Below, in pieces: positions 1 through 10,572 of a stretch of DNA of 64,000 nt. Source of the DNA: Hyaloperonospora brassicae (Eukaryota; Oomycota; Peronosporomycetes; Peronosporales; Peronosporaceae); the NCBI GenBank assembly GCA_947650285.1, contig CANTFL010000174.1:186001-250000 (forward strand), in the 5' to 3' direction. The position numbers and the translations under genes were made by a program. A model generated the notes under the pieces. The model did not search any database. It was given only the letters and a program-made list of their open reading frames with translations, and was not told where the DNA came from. How positions within the stretch are numbered: position 1 is the stretch's first letter; each line of letters starts with the position of its first letter.

Positions 1-150
1 TAAATCTGACGAGAGCAACTAGCATCCTCACATGACGTATATACATGTACATATCTAATGAACATGGGTCCGAGAGCTATGAGTTCTATCATCTTGTTAT
101 CTTGTTTGGCGTGCTGAAAGTGGTAACAGAGATGCTGAAGACTGGAGAAC

Positions 151-194
151 GCAAATAGTCGACGCGAGTCTCGCAAATAGTCGACGCGAGTCTC
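151..194. repeat. 22-bp tandem duplication specific to copy A
   Basis: The 22-bp unit at 151-172 is repeated exactly at 173-194. The corresponding place in copy B (about 7891-7913) has a single unit. This accounts for the change in offset between the two copies from 7741 to 7719. Confidence 0.9.
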
Positions 195-347
195 GTCCCA
201 GCGTCGACATATTGTTGCAGTGAACCAGTTACACCGAGCTCGGAAAGAATAGCAAAGTCCTAGTCGTGCCTTTGTCGACACCAGGCGCTCGAGAGAAAAG
301 TCATAGTATAGTAGCTAGCAGAGCTATGTCGGAGCTCAAGTTTTGCC

Positions 348-520
348 GTAATGTGGTGACCCCGTTGCATTGACATTATAAATGCGAACATTACCTCAGC
401 TGACAATATTGTAGAGTATTGCTGTAAAAGGTAATGTTCAGTATATTCTGCGATTTGGTTGATAATGGCACATGTATCAATCAACAAGCGACCAATGAAT
501 GAATGAAAGACGCGCGCACC
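348..520 (+). repeat. Possible decayed LTR fragment
   Basis: The stretch opens with GTAATGTGGTGACCCCGTTG, which resembles the palindromic LTR start seen elsewhere in the window (TGTAACGGG...CCCGTTACA). It later contains GACGCGCGCACCGGGTGGTG, close to the LTR-internal GACGCGCGCAATGGGTGGTG. No clear end or target duplication was found, so the call is tentative. Confidence 0.25.
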
Positions 521-1383
521 GGGTGGTGAGTAAACAGTTACAGTTCAGGCTTGAACAGCATTTAGATGCGATTCATTCAGCGTTGAACAACGTCCATTCA
601 CATGACTAATCACAACACATACAGCTCTCTTTTTCCATTCTACTATCGTGTTCCTTACGCGCATAAGCTTCTCATGGGCGTTCGTGTGCGTGTACGTGAT
701 GTCTCAGCGCACCTGCCTACACTATTGTCCGTGTGAGCTTGCTTTATGCCATGTGTAGCACAAGCGCGGGTCCCCGTTGCACCAGACTGATAGTTGCTGC
801 GACGTAGCAGGCGAGAGATAAAGCTATGTGCTACATCAGACACCTTGCTCGAAACTTAGCTGACTCGGCACCCTACGCCTATACTGATGACACAACAAAT
901 TATATACGCTGATGACAGTGCAGACGGGTGTACGCCGAAATATCCGACCATGGTAGTGTAGAGGAAGCGCAGTCAGCTGAACAGTAACACATAGTTGCAT
1001 GGAAGAAGAGAGCGGTGTTGAATATGGTTGGGTCATCCAATAAGGTATCGTCCAGACCTTGCTTGAACGATATTGAGGTACAACATGCACGTTGGCATCT
1101 TGCTCACCACCCCTTCCGCGCGTTTCGCACGAGTTCGTGGATTCGTCGACCAATGTAATGGCCCATAGCTGCCAGTGAGTAGTGTGCCGCCAACTACGAA
1201 GCATACTACCGCCAAATGTGTACTATTCTTGAGAACGTTTGCTAGAAAGATATCCATGATTGTTGCCGCTGCAATACCATATTTCGATATCATCCGCGTA
1301 ACTAATACTCCTGGACATCTCCGCCATTACAATATATTCGCATTGTCATTTGGGTTGGTGTCAATATTGTGGAACAGGGTCAC

Positions 1384-1824
1384 TGTTACTGCTAGCCCGT
1401 TACATGACATTGTCATTAAGAAGAAGATGACAGTAAAGAATATGACGTTGAATATTCTTTTACAACATCACTAAGTATAGTGATATTGTTGGGATGACCG
1501 AAGGGTCTACTCATTGTTTGATATTGAGATGACATTAACCCACCATTCGCTGCTAGACGCGCACAATGGGTGGTGAGTAGACGTCATCATACGTTTGGTT
1601 AGAGTAATATAATTAAGTCGGGAAGAACAAGAGAAACAAGAGTTATATGACATATTTGTATTAAATAACAGTTTCACTTTTACCACGACCAGAGTCTTCA
1701 CCGTAATCTTTTCTACCTTCCTCTGTGAAACTCTACACCTAGCTCGGCACTGACAGTCACCGTTGTCAGTGAAATCTACCTCCGGACTAGTTGACCAGTA
1801 CGTAGTTGTCGGTACCCTGTTACA
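1384..1824 (+). repeat. Solo LTR of the chromovirus family (copy A)
   Basis: A 441-bp LTR begins TGTTACTGCTAGCCCGTTAC and ends CCTGTTACA. It is flanked by a perfect 5-bp target duplication, GTCAC, at 1379-1383 and 1825-1829. It resembles the 5' LTR of E2 (28735-29177) over its whole length and has no internal domain attached, so it is a solo LTR left by LTR-LTR recombination. The same insertion occurs at 9103-9543, so it predates the segmental duplication. Confidence 0.9.
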
Positions 1825-2783
1825 GTCACCCCACTGAATATTGTGTACCTTGTTGGCAACGTCGGTCACTGTCACTAAAGCAATACGACGGCCACGTTTT
1901 TACGAGCGACACTGTTGTGTACATAGTCAATGTGGAGTGCAGTCTTGAGTATCACGGCCCACGTTGAGTCTGTCTAAAGACAGCGTGATGCGTAAAGATG
2001 CGATTTTCCCATTTACTACGGGCAACGCTTCGTGCAGGACTGTCGATCGTCGGTCTCGTTCCTCCTTCCGAGGTGCTGAGGGTTTTTTTCGTACGCGGTA
2101 GTTGCTGAGTTCGTCGACACTGCACAAGCGGTCGCGGCCAGCTCCGATACTCCACAACTTGCGGGTGCTCCCCACCTGCACTCTACATCGGTCAATATGT
2201 TGCTTGTTGCACACTTCTGAGATCGAGGAGAGCTGTCGGTTTTGCCGGGTGCCACCCGCAAACGCAAAAATCAATTACCATTCATCGGGATCTTCGCCGC
2301 ACCTCCCACGACCGAATGTAAGTCTTCATTTGTCACGCTGGCCAAGCGAAGGCTCTCATCGAGTCAACGAATTTATAATTTTTCAGCGAAGGCTCGTAGC
2401 CTGCACTGTATGAGACCCACTTTTGCACCTATGAACCAAATGTCACGTAGATGGCTTCGCTTCCGTGCAAGTTATGCTGTCGAGTTGCCTTTGCGAGCAG
2501 GACTGACACGAAATCGTTTATACACTTGAGCAGCGCCCACTGCATCATAGATAGCGAGCGTGCTGCAGAGCTGAAGGGTGTGGTAAGACGGCGGCATCTG
2601 AAGCGCGTACAGTCAGCGTCTATGCACCCGAGTCGAACAATGACTCAGAACGCGGCACTTCATCTTTGCAGACGGCGCATCTATCGAACGGATATGCAGT
2701 AGCTGTGGAGCGGTCTATGGAGCTATAAAGGGCTCCCTTTTTGCTGCACACGCTAGACTTGTTTGCCTTCTCAAACATACATA

Positions 2784-5093
2784 CAGTCTTCCCTCTGCTA
2801 AGTTATCCCCGGCTACGGAATAACCTCCGGTAAGTTATAGGATTCGGTCTCCACCGACCTCGTTCTATGGTGACTACGGAATGAGTTATACGGAATAGCC
2901 TGAGGGCCAAATACAACTTATCAGAGGGAATATTTTTGTCCGCCGTGAGCAGAAATATTGTACGCAGAACCTTTTTTTTTGTTATTCACTGCAAGAAAGG
3001 AGTGGAAAGAGGAGAGGAAACTACTTGAGCCAGTAATCAAGTGTGGCCTGAGTGGTGCTCGCACTACGGAGATCAGCTTGGACTTGGCGAAGGGTGCGGT
3101 GAGCTATACGACGGGACTCCTGAGAAAGGTCGAGAAGGGCGATGGATAGAATAAGGCTGGCAAGCTTTTCAGCCTTCGAATGCTTTTCCACCTCCTCCTC
3201 CGCCTCAGCAGCACCTTCCTCCTCCCCATACGGATCCTCAACAAGCTTGATGATTTCGGCATCGGTCAGCTCCGCATGCGCCGTCTCCTCCTCCTCAGCC
3301 GGATTGAAAAGAGAAGCGATCGACATGGGATTGCGGAGCGGGAGCCTTTCCAGCGCCGAAACAAGATCCTGTTCCACGCGCTGCTCCTCTACTGCAGCAG
3401 CTGTTGCCTCCTGCTGGGCCTGCTGGCCAACAGTGCCGGCTTCGTTTTCACCCCCACCAGTCGGCAGAGCCGGACCGTCCATGAGTCCCGTATGACGGAA
3501 GCAGTTGGCGATTGTGGCACTGGAAATCTCGCTCCACGCAGCCAGCGACCAACGCATGGCCGTGAGCTGATCAACCTTGTAAAGGTTGGTTTCTCCGCGC
3601 TCGTCACGGTCCGAGGCATTCTGCAGATGCAGCCGGCGGTAGTGCCTCTTGAATGCGGCAATGATCCCAGTATCCATGGGTTGGACCTTTGAAGTCGTAT
3701 TAGGAGGAAGAGCCTGTACCGTGATGTTGGTGAGTTCCAGGTCAGCAACAATGTGTGAAGGAGCGTTGTCCATGAGAAGCAGGATTTTTTATCCTTTTGC
3801 TGTGGTCAACGCGTTAGTCAAACCTCATTTACTGTACCACAACGATGATGTTCAAGGCATGCCCCAAATTACCTTCATACTTTTGTCGACGTCTCCCAGC
3901 CATTCTTGGAAGAGTATGCCAGTCATCCAGGCTTTCTTGTTGTTGCGGTAAAGAAATCCCAGTCGCTCAGCTGTCTTGCGCTCAAAACACCGCGGCTTTT
4001 TGGCGTGTCCAATGAAGAACGGCGGGAGTTTGTCGGATCCATCAGCGTTTGCCGTGAGAGCAACTGTGATGCGCGTCTAGAATAGTTGTTAGTGTCAGAG
4101 AAACGCAGGAAACCAAGATGAGAGCAATAATGTACCTTGTCTTTTTTAAACCCTTCGACCTCTTGCTGGGCAATCGTTCTGTCGGGCGTCATACTGTAGA
4201 ACAATCCTGAACAGAAAGTGAGCCTTTGAGATGCTTCTGTACTGTACAATGAGTACAGTACTGTACTGTATTCTCAGACCTACCAGTTTCGTCCATGTTG
4301 TACACGTCACGTGGAGTATAACCAGCAACCACGGCCTTGAGGTGTGGAAGACCCTCCTCTAGAGCGCCCATATCTGCTGAGCCACTCTCGCCATGAATGC
4401 GGACAGCTCGCAGTTTGTGGCGCTGCTGGAATTTGTGGAGCCACCCATTCGAAAAGCGGATGTTTTCCTCCGAGGCGCCCATTGATCCCGCAAAAGTCTG
4501 AGCCTTGGCCCGTGTGAGATCTCCAGTGAGAGCGACCCCACGGTGCTGGCATTGCAAGACCCAGAAGACGACGGCATCCTCCACAGCTGGGTGCTGGACA
4601 GTCCGAGGACGCTTAGCGCTGAGGTTAGTGGTGTCCATTGCCTCAAGCTCCTTCCTTTTTTTGATGATTTAGCTGATCGCTGCCTGGGAAAGTGCCTTCT
4701 GGAGGTCAAAGGCGTCCTTTGTCCAAGCCGCCAGGGCAGTCTGGGTGATGCGCGGGTTAGCATCCTGGTGCTTGCAGATGCGCAGCTTCTGCTCGTTGGT
4801 AAGACGTATCTGCGACATCTGTTGTGAGTGAGCAAGGTACAGTTGGTGGAACTTCTTAACCAGAGATAGCACAATCACCAGAGACTGGTAGGGCAATTAA
4901 AATCACAAAATCGTCAAAGGGCACGTGACACGTGACAGACAGGTTTTGGAAGCCTGGAGGTTTGTTGCGTTTTTGATTCTTTAATTAATTAAATTAATAA
5001 TTTTTCCGCAGCATATCTCTGCTATGGAATAACCTCTGCTATGTTATAAGATTTGCCTTCCACCAAGTCTATAACTTAGCAGAGGGAAGACTG
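2784..5093 (-). mobile_element. pogo-like DNA transposon (Tc1/mariner superfamily), 2310 bp
   Basis: The ends are terminal inverted repeats of at least 23 bp, starting CAGTCTTCCCTCTGCTAAG and ending with the complement. The element is flanked by TA target duplications at 2782-2783 and 5094-5095. Copy B lacks it and instead has a long CATA microsatellite at the same place, so the empty site can be compared directly. The noncoding ends (2784-3020 and 4819-5093) contain further imperfect copies of the TAAGTTAT/ATAACTTA motif, likely transposase binding sites. The transposase is on the minus strand and is broken. Confidence 0.93.
3021..4818 (-). pseudogene. pogo/Tigger-type transposase, intron-containing, broken
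   Basis: Read on the minus strand, the N-terminus starts at ATG 4816-4818 with a helix-turn-helix (MSQIRLTNEQKLRICKHQ), followed by a CENP-B-type second DNA-binding region (SNGWLHKFQQRHKL). The DDE_1 catalytic core follows with first Asp in NMDETG, second in LMDNAPSH and third in KVQPMDTG. Two introns fit GT-AG rules and restore the frame: about 4207-4283 (77 nt) and 4077-4135 (59 nt). A third lies near 3795-3870. Two lesions are seen: an in-frame TAA at 4669-4671, and a frame mismatch at the run of six T at about 3784-3789 just before the MDNAPSH exon. The C-terminal third is acidic and Glu-rich. The family cuts and pastes DNA into TA sites; this copy is probably inactive. Confidence 0.88.
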
Positions 5094-5221
5094 TACGTAC
5101 ATATATGCGCCTGTCAAGTAAGCCACATGGGCCACAATCGCGCGGCATTGGTACGACTCAGCCAGTGTGCGGTACGGCACTTCAGTGGAATCGTACCTTC
5201 TTTCCACACATAGCGCTCTTT
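5094..5221. repeat. Duplicated unit, copy A, second part
   Basis: This continues the unit after the pogo element. It matches 18670-18723 and then 44999-45085, the sequences on the two sides of the LINE insertion in copy B. It ends with the left copy of the 18-bp target duplication of the next insertion (5204-5221). No gene is seen. Confidence 0.85.
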
Positions 5222-6134
5222 ATTCCCAAATTTTCACGGTTCAGCTCAAGCCAGTCTTTTCCCTTCGGGGCAGTCACGTCGGAGGGAATCCTCCCCTTGG
5301 GGAGCCGACGTGGTCGAAGATCTGACGCGGGCACGCTGCACTCGCAGTCGCGGGTGTGGGCGTAGGAGACCGACGGGTCGCGCAAGCGGCCCTAGCAGGG
5401 GTGTTTTACGGACTGGAGGCGTACCCCGCGCCACGTGTCGCCGCTGCGGCGAGCGCACACTCCACGTCAAGGGGCCGCGCAAGCGGCTGAAGGGGGCCAC
5501 CATCGCAGATGGTTGAGCTCCTCGGAGAGATATATGGCGGGTTGGCGCTCTCCACGCCACGCAGTCACTTCGGTGATCGCACTCCACGTCGGGGGCCGCG
5601 CAAGCGGCTGTAGGGGGCCATCATCGCAGATGGTTGAGCTCCTCGGAGCGATATACGGCGGGTTGGCGTTCTCCACGCCACGCAGTCACTTCGGTGATCG
5701 CACTCCACGTCGGGGGCCGCGCAAGCGGCTGAAGGGGGCCACCATCGCAGATGGCTGAGCTCCTCGGAGAGATCGACGGCGGGTTGGCGTTCTCCACGCC
5801 ACGCAGTCACTTCGGTGTTCGCACTCCACGTCGGGGGCCGCGCAAGCGGTCCTAAAGGGGTTTGTTGCCTTATATGGCAGCATACCCGCGTTGTACGTGC
5901 TGCCGCTCCGGCGGTACGCATGTCCCCAGTCTACTTGGTCGCGCCAGCGGTCATGATTGACTCGTAGTTGGCTTCGGTAGGAGGGTCTCTGACCTCGTTG
6001 CCGTCGCCCCTGGCTCTACGGAGCCCTTTAGTTGTCGACCCGATACCCGGGCCGTACTTCTTGTCACACTTATCAGTCGTTAGTTATCATAATAATGGAC
6101 GTACTTGACACCACCACCACACATAGCGCTCTTT
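5222..6134. mobile_element. 913-bp insertion with 18-bp target-site duplication
   Basis: Copy A has CCACACATAGCGCTCTTT at 5204-5221 and again at 6117-6134. The equivalent site in copy B (about 45067-45084) has it once and runs straight into CTCGG. So 913 bp (5222-6134, counting one copy of the repeat) were inserted with an 18-bp duplication. Such a long duplication points to target-primed reverse transcription (a SINE-like or truncated LINE-like element), but no poly-A tail, RT frame or clear pol III boxes are seen. The centre is made of 121-bp tandem repeats. Open frames here follow the repeat and are not credible genes. Confidence 0.75.
5461..5851. repeat. 121-bp minisatellite, about 3.2 units
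   Basis: Units start at the word TCCACGTC at 5461, 5583, 5704 and 5825 (periods of 122, 121 and 121 bp). The last unit is cut off after about 27 bp. The units differ by scattered substitutions. The array lies wholly inside the 913-bp insertion. Confidence 0.9.
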
Positions 6135-6803
6135 CTCGGCCAGTTGTAGTTCTTCGTGACCATCTGGAGCCCCTGGTGCACTGGCGACCATATGCCGAGG
6201 CACGCCATGAGACATGCGACGCGATCGTCACGATGCACAAAAGACGCTGCCATGCGTTGCTTGTCGAGCGACATGGGGTCAGACCGGGCACTCAAGACTC
6301 TGCCCTGTCGTCATCATAGCTGCAGGTCCCATCAGCTAGCATCTCGTTGGGGCGACTGACGCCGAGGGAGTTCGGCCGTGGCAACAAACGGCTCAGAAAA
6401 GGTATGCAGGCTAGCCTTGTCGCTTCGTAGCGGTCGATTTGATCTCGCACGGCGTGGTCGACAGTACCTCGCTGAGACGATGCGACCTCAAATCACGGTG
6501 CTAGAGCATGGCGACATGTAAGCACGGTTCCAGACCAGGTCAATGACTCTTCTCTGACGAGATGGTGGGGTCGACGATTCAATTTGATCGCTGTTTGGCG
6601 CAGTAATTGGTATGGACACCACCACTTGCGCTGGAAAAAAGGCGGGAAAAGATGTGCCCGGTCTGATCCCATCGTGCACTCTCTATCGCTCAATGACCAC
6701 GCAATGACTCGTCCATAGCGACAGGCTTTTCAAGGAGCAGCTCAGTACACTCAGTCACGTTCACTTTTGCTTTTGCCTTCCACACGCAACAGGACACTCC
6801 ACG
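6135..6803. repeat. Duplicated unit, copy A, third part: upstream flank of effector B
   Basis: This matches 45085-45371 and 53313-53708, the upstream flank of effector C, which is itself split by element E4. The last 350 bp before the effector start are conserved between copies B and C and hold the likely promoter. No gene is seen. Confidence 0.85.
6749..6770 (+). promoter_or_regulatory. Possible oomycete initiator-type core promoter of effector B
   Basis: The string ACTCAGTCACGTTCACTTTT lies 34 to 55 bp before the ATG. It loosely fits the oomycete initiator plus flanking element pattern (CTCANTYY followed by a CANTTT-like run). It is conserved before effector C. The match is imperfect. Confidence 0.35.
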
Positions 6804-7625
6804 ATGCGCGTGCTCTATCTCCGTTTGTTCGTCCTCGCTGCTCTCTACGGAGTGCACGGCGCGGACGCTTCGTTGGACAAACCCGATTCGTTTCAGCTTC
6901 GGGCTCTACGTGCAGAAGAGTCACATGCTTCTTACGCAACCGACCACCACGTGGCTCCACCGATGAAAGACGGCGAGCCGGACGAGGAAGAGAGAGGTCA
7001 GATATGGCAGAGTATACAGCATCTTGGCGTGGAAACCAAGGGGCTGTTTGGCTTCAGAAAACAACCGTCTCGACCTAACACCGAGGTAGCAGCGGTGGCA
7101 AAGGTGATGGACGAACGTGGGGAAGCGATGCGACACAGTGAAGCTGAGGACGTTGAAAATCTTTCGCCAGAGCAACTGAGGACGATCATGGAGGCCGCAA
7201 TCAAGATGTATCGTGAAAACCCGGAGCTGGCTGAAGCAAACTTGCGAGCGATGGATGCAGTGGAGAAAGCAGCACAGAAGGATGCTGCAGCGCACAATAA
7301 ACCAAGTCGTAGGGACCGTGTGTTTGCGCCAGTAAAGAAACTGTTTACACCAGTGACGAAACGGTTCGTATCAAGGAAGGCGAAAAAGCTGCAGGAGCAG
7401 CAGAAGTTTGAGGAAAAGGTAACTGAAATACTACGTCAGACTCCGCAGAGCTTTGATAAGGGGGGATTGAAAGTTGAAGCGCTGCGCAAAAGTTTGCGCG
7501 TACCTGCACCGGAACAGTTGACGACCAATGAGGCCGTTGCGCAGTTTTTCGCGACCCCTCGTGCTGCTGAAAGGTTTATAAAAGTTCATGAGTACGAGCA
7601 GTACCTCAAATCTCATCCTTCGTAG
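6804..7625 (+). CDS. Secreted RXLR-dEER effector protein (copy B)
   Basis: The 273-residue protein starts with a typical signal peptide: residues 1 to about 19-22, with the hydrophobic core LRLFVLAALYGV and likely cleavage near G19 or A22. An RXLR motif (RALR, 33-36) and a dEER motif (DEEER, 60-64) follow. These are the hallmarks of host-translocated oomycete effectors. The C-terminal domain (about 85-273) is mostly charged helix. It includes a basic stretch KPSRRDRVFAPVKKLF near 168-185 and a terminal HEYEQYLKSHPS. No known enzyme domain is seen. The first 85 residues are nearly identical to copy C, while the middle is wholly different. The gene is intronless. The start is the first ATG, conserved in copy C, just after a conserved flank. 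Function beyond likely secretion and host entry cannot be read. Confidence 0.9.
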   Translation: MRVLYLRLFVLAALYGVHGADASLDKPDSFQLRALRAEESHASYATDHHVAPPMKDGEPDEEERGQIWQSIQHLGVETKGLFGFRKQPSRPNTEVAAVAKVMDERGEAMRHSEAEDVENLSPEQLRTIMEAAIKMYRENPELAEANLRAMDAVEKAAQKDAAAHNKPSRRDRVFAPVKKLFTPVTKRFVSRKAKKLQEQQKFEEKVTEILRQTPQSFDKGGLKVEALRKSLRVPAPEQLTTNEAVAQFFATPRAAERFIKVHEYEQYLKSHPS

Positions 7626-7741
7626 CCGAGGTCGTAGGATCCGGACTTTCTAGCTGCCGAACTGCATTCCTCCTCGACGTTGCGCAGGTCCAGTTGTGGA
7701 CGATTTGCACAGGTACAATCATTCTTGTGCTTGCTTCGTAC

Positions 7742-10125
7742 TAAATCTGACGAGAGCAACTAGCATCCTCACATGACGTATATACATGTACATATCTAAT
7801 GAACATGGGTCCGAGAGCTATGAGTTCTATCATCTTGTTATCTTGTTTGGCGTGCTGAAAGTGGTAACAGAGATGCTGAAGACTGGAGAACGCAAATAGT
7901 CGACGCGAGTCTCGTCCCAGCGTCGACATATTGTTGCGGTGAACCAGTTACACCGAGCTCGGAAAGAATAGCAAAGTCCTAGTCGTGCCTTTGTCGACAC
8001 CAGGCGCTCGAGAGAAAAGTCATAGTATAGTAGCTAGCAGAGCTATGTCGGAGCTCAAGTTTTGCCGTAATGTGGTGACCCCGTTGCATTGACATTATAA
8101 ATGCGAACATTACCTCAGCTGACAATATTGTAGAGTATTGCTGTAAAAGGTAATGTTCAGTATATTCTGCGATTTGGTTGATAATGGCACATGTATCAAT
8201 CAACAAGCGACCAATGAATGAATGAAAGACGCGCGCACCGGGTGGTGAGTAAACAGTTACAGTTCAGGCTTGAACAGCATTTAGATGCGATTCATTCAGC
8301 GTTGAACAACGTCCATTCACATGACTAATCACAACACATACAGCTCTCTTTTTCCATTCTACTATCGTGTTCCTTACGCGCATAAGCTTCTCATGGGCGT
8401 TCGTGTGCGTGTACGTGATGTCTCAGCGCACCTGCCTACACTATTGTCCGTGTGAGCTTGCTTTATGCCATGTGTAGCACAAGCGCGGGTCCCCGTTGCA
8501 CCAGACTGATAGTTGCTGCGACGTAGCAGGCGAGAGATAAAGCTATGTGCTACATCAGACACCTTGCTCGAAACTTAGCTGACTCGGCACCCTACGCCTA
8601 TACTGATGACACAACAAATTATATACGCTGATGACAGTGCAGACGGGTGTACGCCGAAATATCCGACCATGGTAGTGTAGAGGAAGCGCAGTCAGCTGAA
8701 CAGTAACACATAGTTGCATGGAAGAAGAGAGCGGTGTTGAATATGGTTGGGTCATCCAATAAGGTATCGTCCAGACCTTGCTTGAACGATATTGAGGTAC
8801 AACATGCACGTTGGCATCTTGCTCACCACCCCTTCCGCGCGTTTCGCACGAGTTCGTGGATTCGTCGACCAATGTAATGGCCCATAGCTGCCAGTGAGTA
8901 GTGTGCCGCCAACTACGAAGCATACTACCGCCAAATGTGTACTATTCTTGAGAACGTTTGCTAGAAAGATATCCATGATTGTTGCCGCTGCAATACCATA
9001 TTTCGATATCATCCGCGTAACTAATACTCCTGGACATCTCCGCCATTACAATATATTCGCATTGTCATTTGGGTTGGTGTCAATATTGTGGAACAGGGTC
9101 ACTGTTACTGCTAGCCCGTTACATGACATTGTCATTAAGAAGAAGATGACAGTAAAGAATATGACGTTGAATATTCTTTTACAACATCACTAAGTATAGT
9201 GATATTGTTGGGATGACCGAAGGGTCTACTCATTGTTTGATATTGAGATGACATTAACCCACCATTCGCTACTAGACGCGCACAATGGGTGGTGAGTAGA
9301 CGTCATCATACGTTTGGTTAGAGTAATATAATTAAGTCGGGAAGAACAAGAGAAACAAGAGTTATATGACATATTTGTATTAAATAACAGTTTCACTTTT
9401 ACCACGACCAGAGTCTTCACCGTAATCTTTTCTACCTTCCTCTGTGAAACTCTACACCTAGCTCGGCACTGACAGTCACCGTTGTCAGTGAAATCTACCT
9501 CCGGACTAGTTGACCAGTACGTAGTTGTCGGTACCCTGTTACAGTCACCCCACTGAATATTGTGTACCTTGTTGGCAACGTCGGTCACTGTCGCTAAAGC
9601 AATACGACGGCCACGTTTTTACGAGCGACACTGTTGTGTACATAGTCAATGTGGAGTGCAGTCTTGAGTATCACGGCCCACGTTGAGTCTGTCTAAAGAC
9701 AGCGTGATGCGTAAAGATGCGATTTTCCCATTTACTACGGGCAACGCTTCGTGCAGGACTGTCGATCGTCGGTCTCGTTCCTCCTTCCGAGGTGCTGAGG
9801 GTTTTTTTCGTACGCGGTAGTTGCTGAGTTCGTCGACACTACACAAGCGGTCGCGGCCAGCTCCGATACTCCACAACTTGCGGGTGCTCCCCACCTGCAC
9901 TCTACATCGGTCAATATGTTGCTTGTTGCACACTTCTGAGATCGAGGAGAGCTGTCGGTTTTGCCGGGTGCCACCCGCAAACGCAAAAATCAATTACCAT
10001 TCATCGGGATCTTCGCCGCACCTCCCACGACCGAATGTAAGTCTTCATTTGTCACGCTGGCCAAGCGAAGACTCTCATCGAGTCAATGAATGTATAATTT
10101 TTCAGCGAAGGCTCGTAGCCTGCAC
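7742..10125. repeat. Duplicated unit, copy B, first part
   Basis: This is the downstream flank of effector B and matches copy A (1-2404) with very few substitutions. It is interrupted at 10126 by chromovirus E1 and resumes at 18141. The only recognisable element in it is the solo LTR at 9103-9543. Confidence 0.9.
9103..9543 (+). repeat. Solo LTR of the chromovirus family (copy B)
   Basis: This is the counterpart of the solo LTR at 1384-1824, with the same GTCAC target duplication (9098-9102 and 9544-9548). Differences between the two copies are only a few bases, giving a lower bound for the age of the LTR recombination and a rough age for the duplication. Confidence 0.9.
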
Positions 10126-10522
10126 TGTAACGGGAAGGCCCGTTACATGGAATCGTCACTTTAAAGAAACTATGACAATAAAGAATATTGAGTTGAATGT
10201 TATTTGAACAATATCACCGATAATGGTGATGATATTGGTGGAGCGACTAAAGGGTCTGCTCATTGGTTGATATCTTGACGATATCAACCCACCAATCGCC
10301 GCAAGATGCGCGCAATGAGTGGTGACGAGACGTCACCATACACTCAGTTAGATTAACATAATTAAGTCAGGTCAAACAGAGAGACAGTAGCAAAAGACTT
10401 AATTATATTAATATAACAGTTCTACTTTTCCATTATCTACGTTTCCTCGTTTACCTCGTGTACGTCTGTCGGGCGCACCAAAACCCTTGCGTCAAGTTCA
10501 CGCAAGGGTGTTCCCCATTACA
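10126..10522 (+). repeat. E1 5' LTR
   Basis: The 397-bp LTR starts TGTAACGGG and ends CATTACA. Positions 10126-10149 form an imperfect palindrome (TGTAACGGG...CCCGTTACA). It differs from the 3' LTR at roughly ten or more sites by eye, so the insertion is not very recent. Confidence 0.93.
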
Positions 10523-10524
10523 CC

Positions 10525-10543
10525 TGGTAGCACTTTGTAATCC
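10525..10543 (+). other. E1 primer binding site
   Basis: TGGTAGCACTTTGTAATCC lies 2 nt after the 5' LTR. The same position has a TGGTAGCACTT- or TGGTAGTGCTT-type sequence in E3, E4 and E5. It should pair with the 3' end of a tRNA; the tRNA identity was not determined. Confidence 0.75.
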
Positions 10544-10572
10544 TTCCAAGGACCACAGCACGCAACATAAAA

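Larger units (their letters stand above)
1..2783. repeat. Duplicated unit, copy A, first part (downstream flank of an off-window effector)
   Basis: This stretch matches 7742-10125 plus 18141-18510 almost base for base, with an offset of 7719 over most of its length. Position 1 corresponds to 7742, which lies about 117 bp after the stop of the effector at 6804-7625, so another effector copy should end just left of the window. No reading frame here looks like a real gene: the small open frames have no recognisable domain and lie partly inside a solo LTR. Confidence 0.9.

Noticed and set aside
836..1474. Small open frames conserved between copies A and B
   Set aside because: Conservation reflects the recent segmental duplication. 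The frames lack domains and overlap one another on both strands.
3021..3773. Plus-strand frames opposite the pogo transposase (for example 3180-3692)
   Set aside because: They are shadows of the minus-strand transposase, which has a recognisable DDE domain.
5461..5851. Possible CRISPR array
   Set aside because: The repeat is a direct 121-bp minisatellite without unique spacers, and the genome is eukaryotic.
5105..5921. Several open frames on both strands in the 913-bp insertion
   Set aside because: They follow the 121-bp tandem repeat and have no recognisable domain or conserved start.
6073..6295. Short minus-strand frames near 6100 and 45050 conserved between copies
   Set aside because: They lie in duplicated noncoding flank, have no domain, and differ by frame changes between copies.
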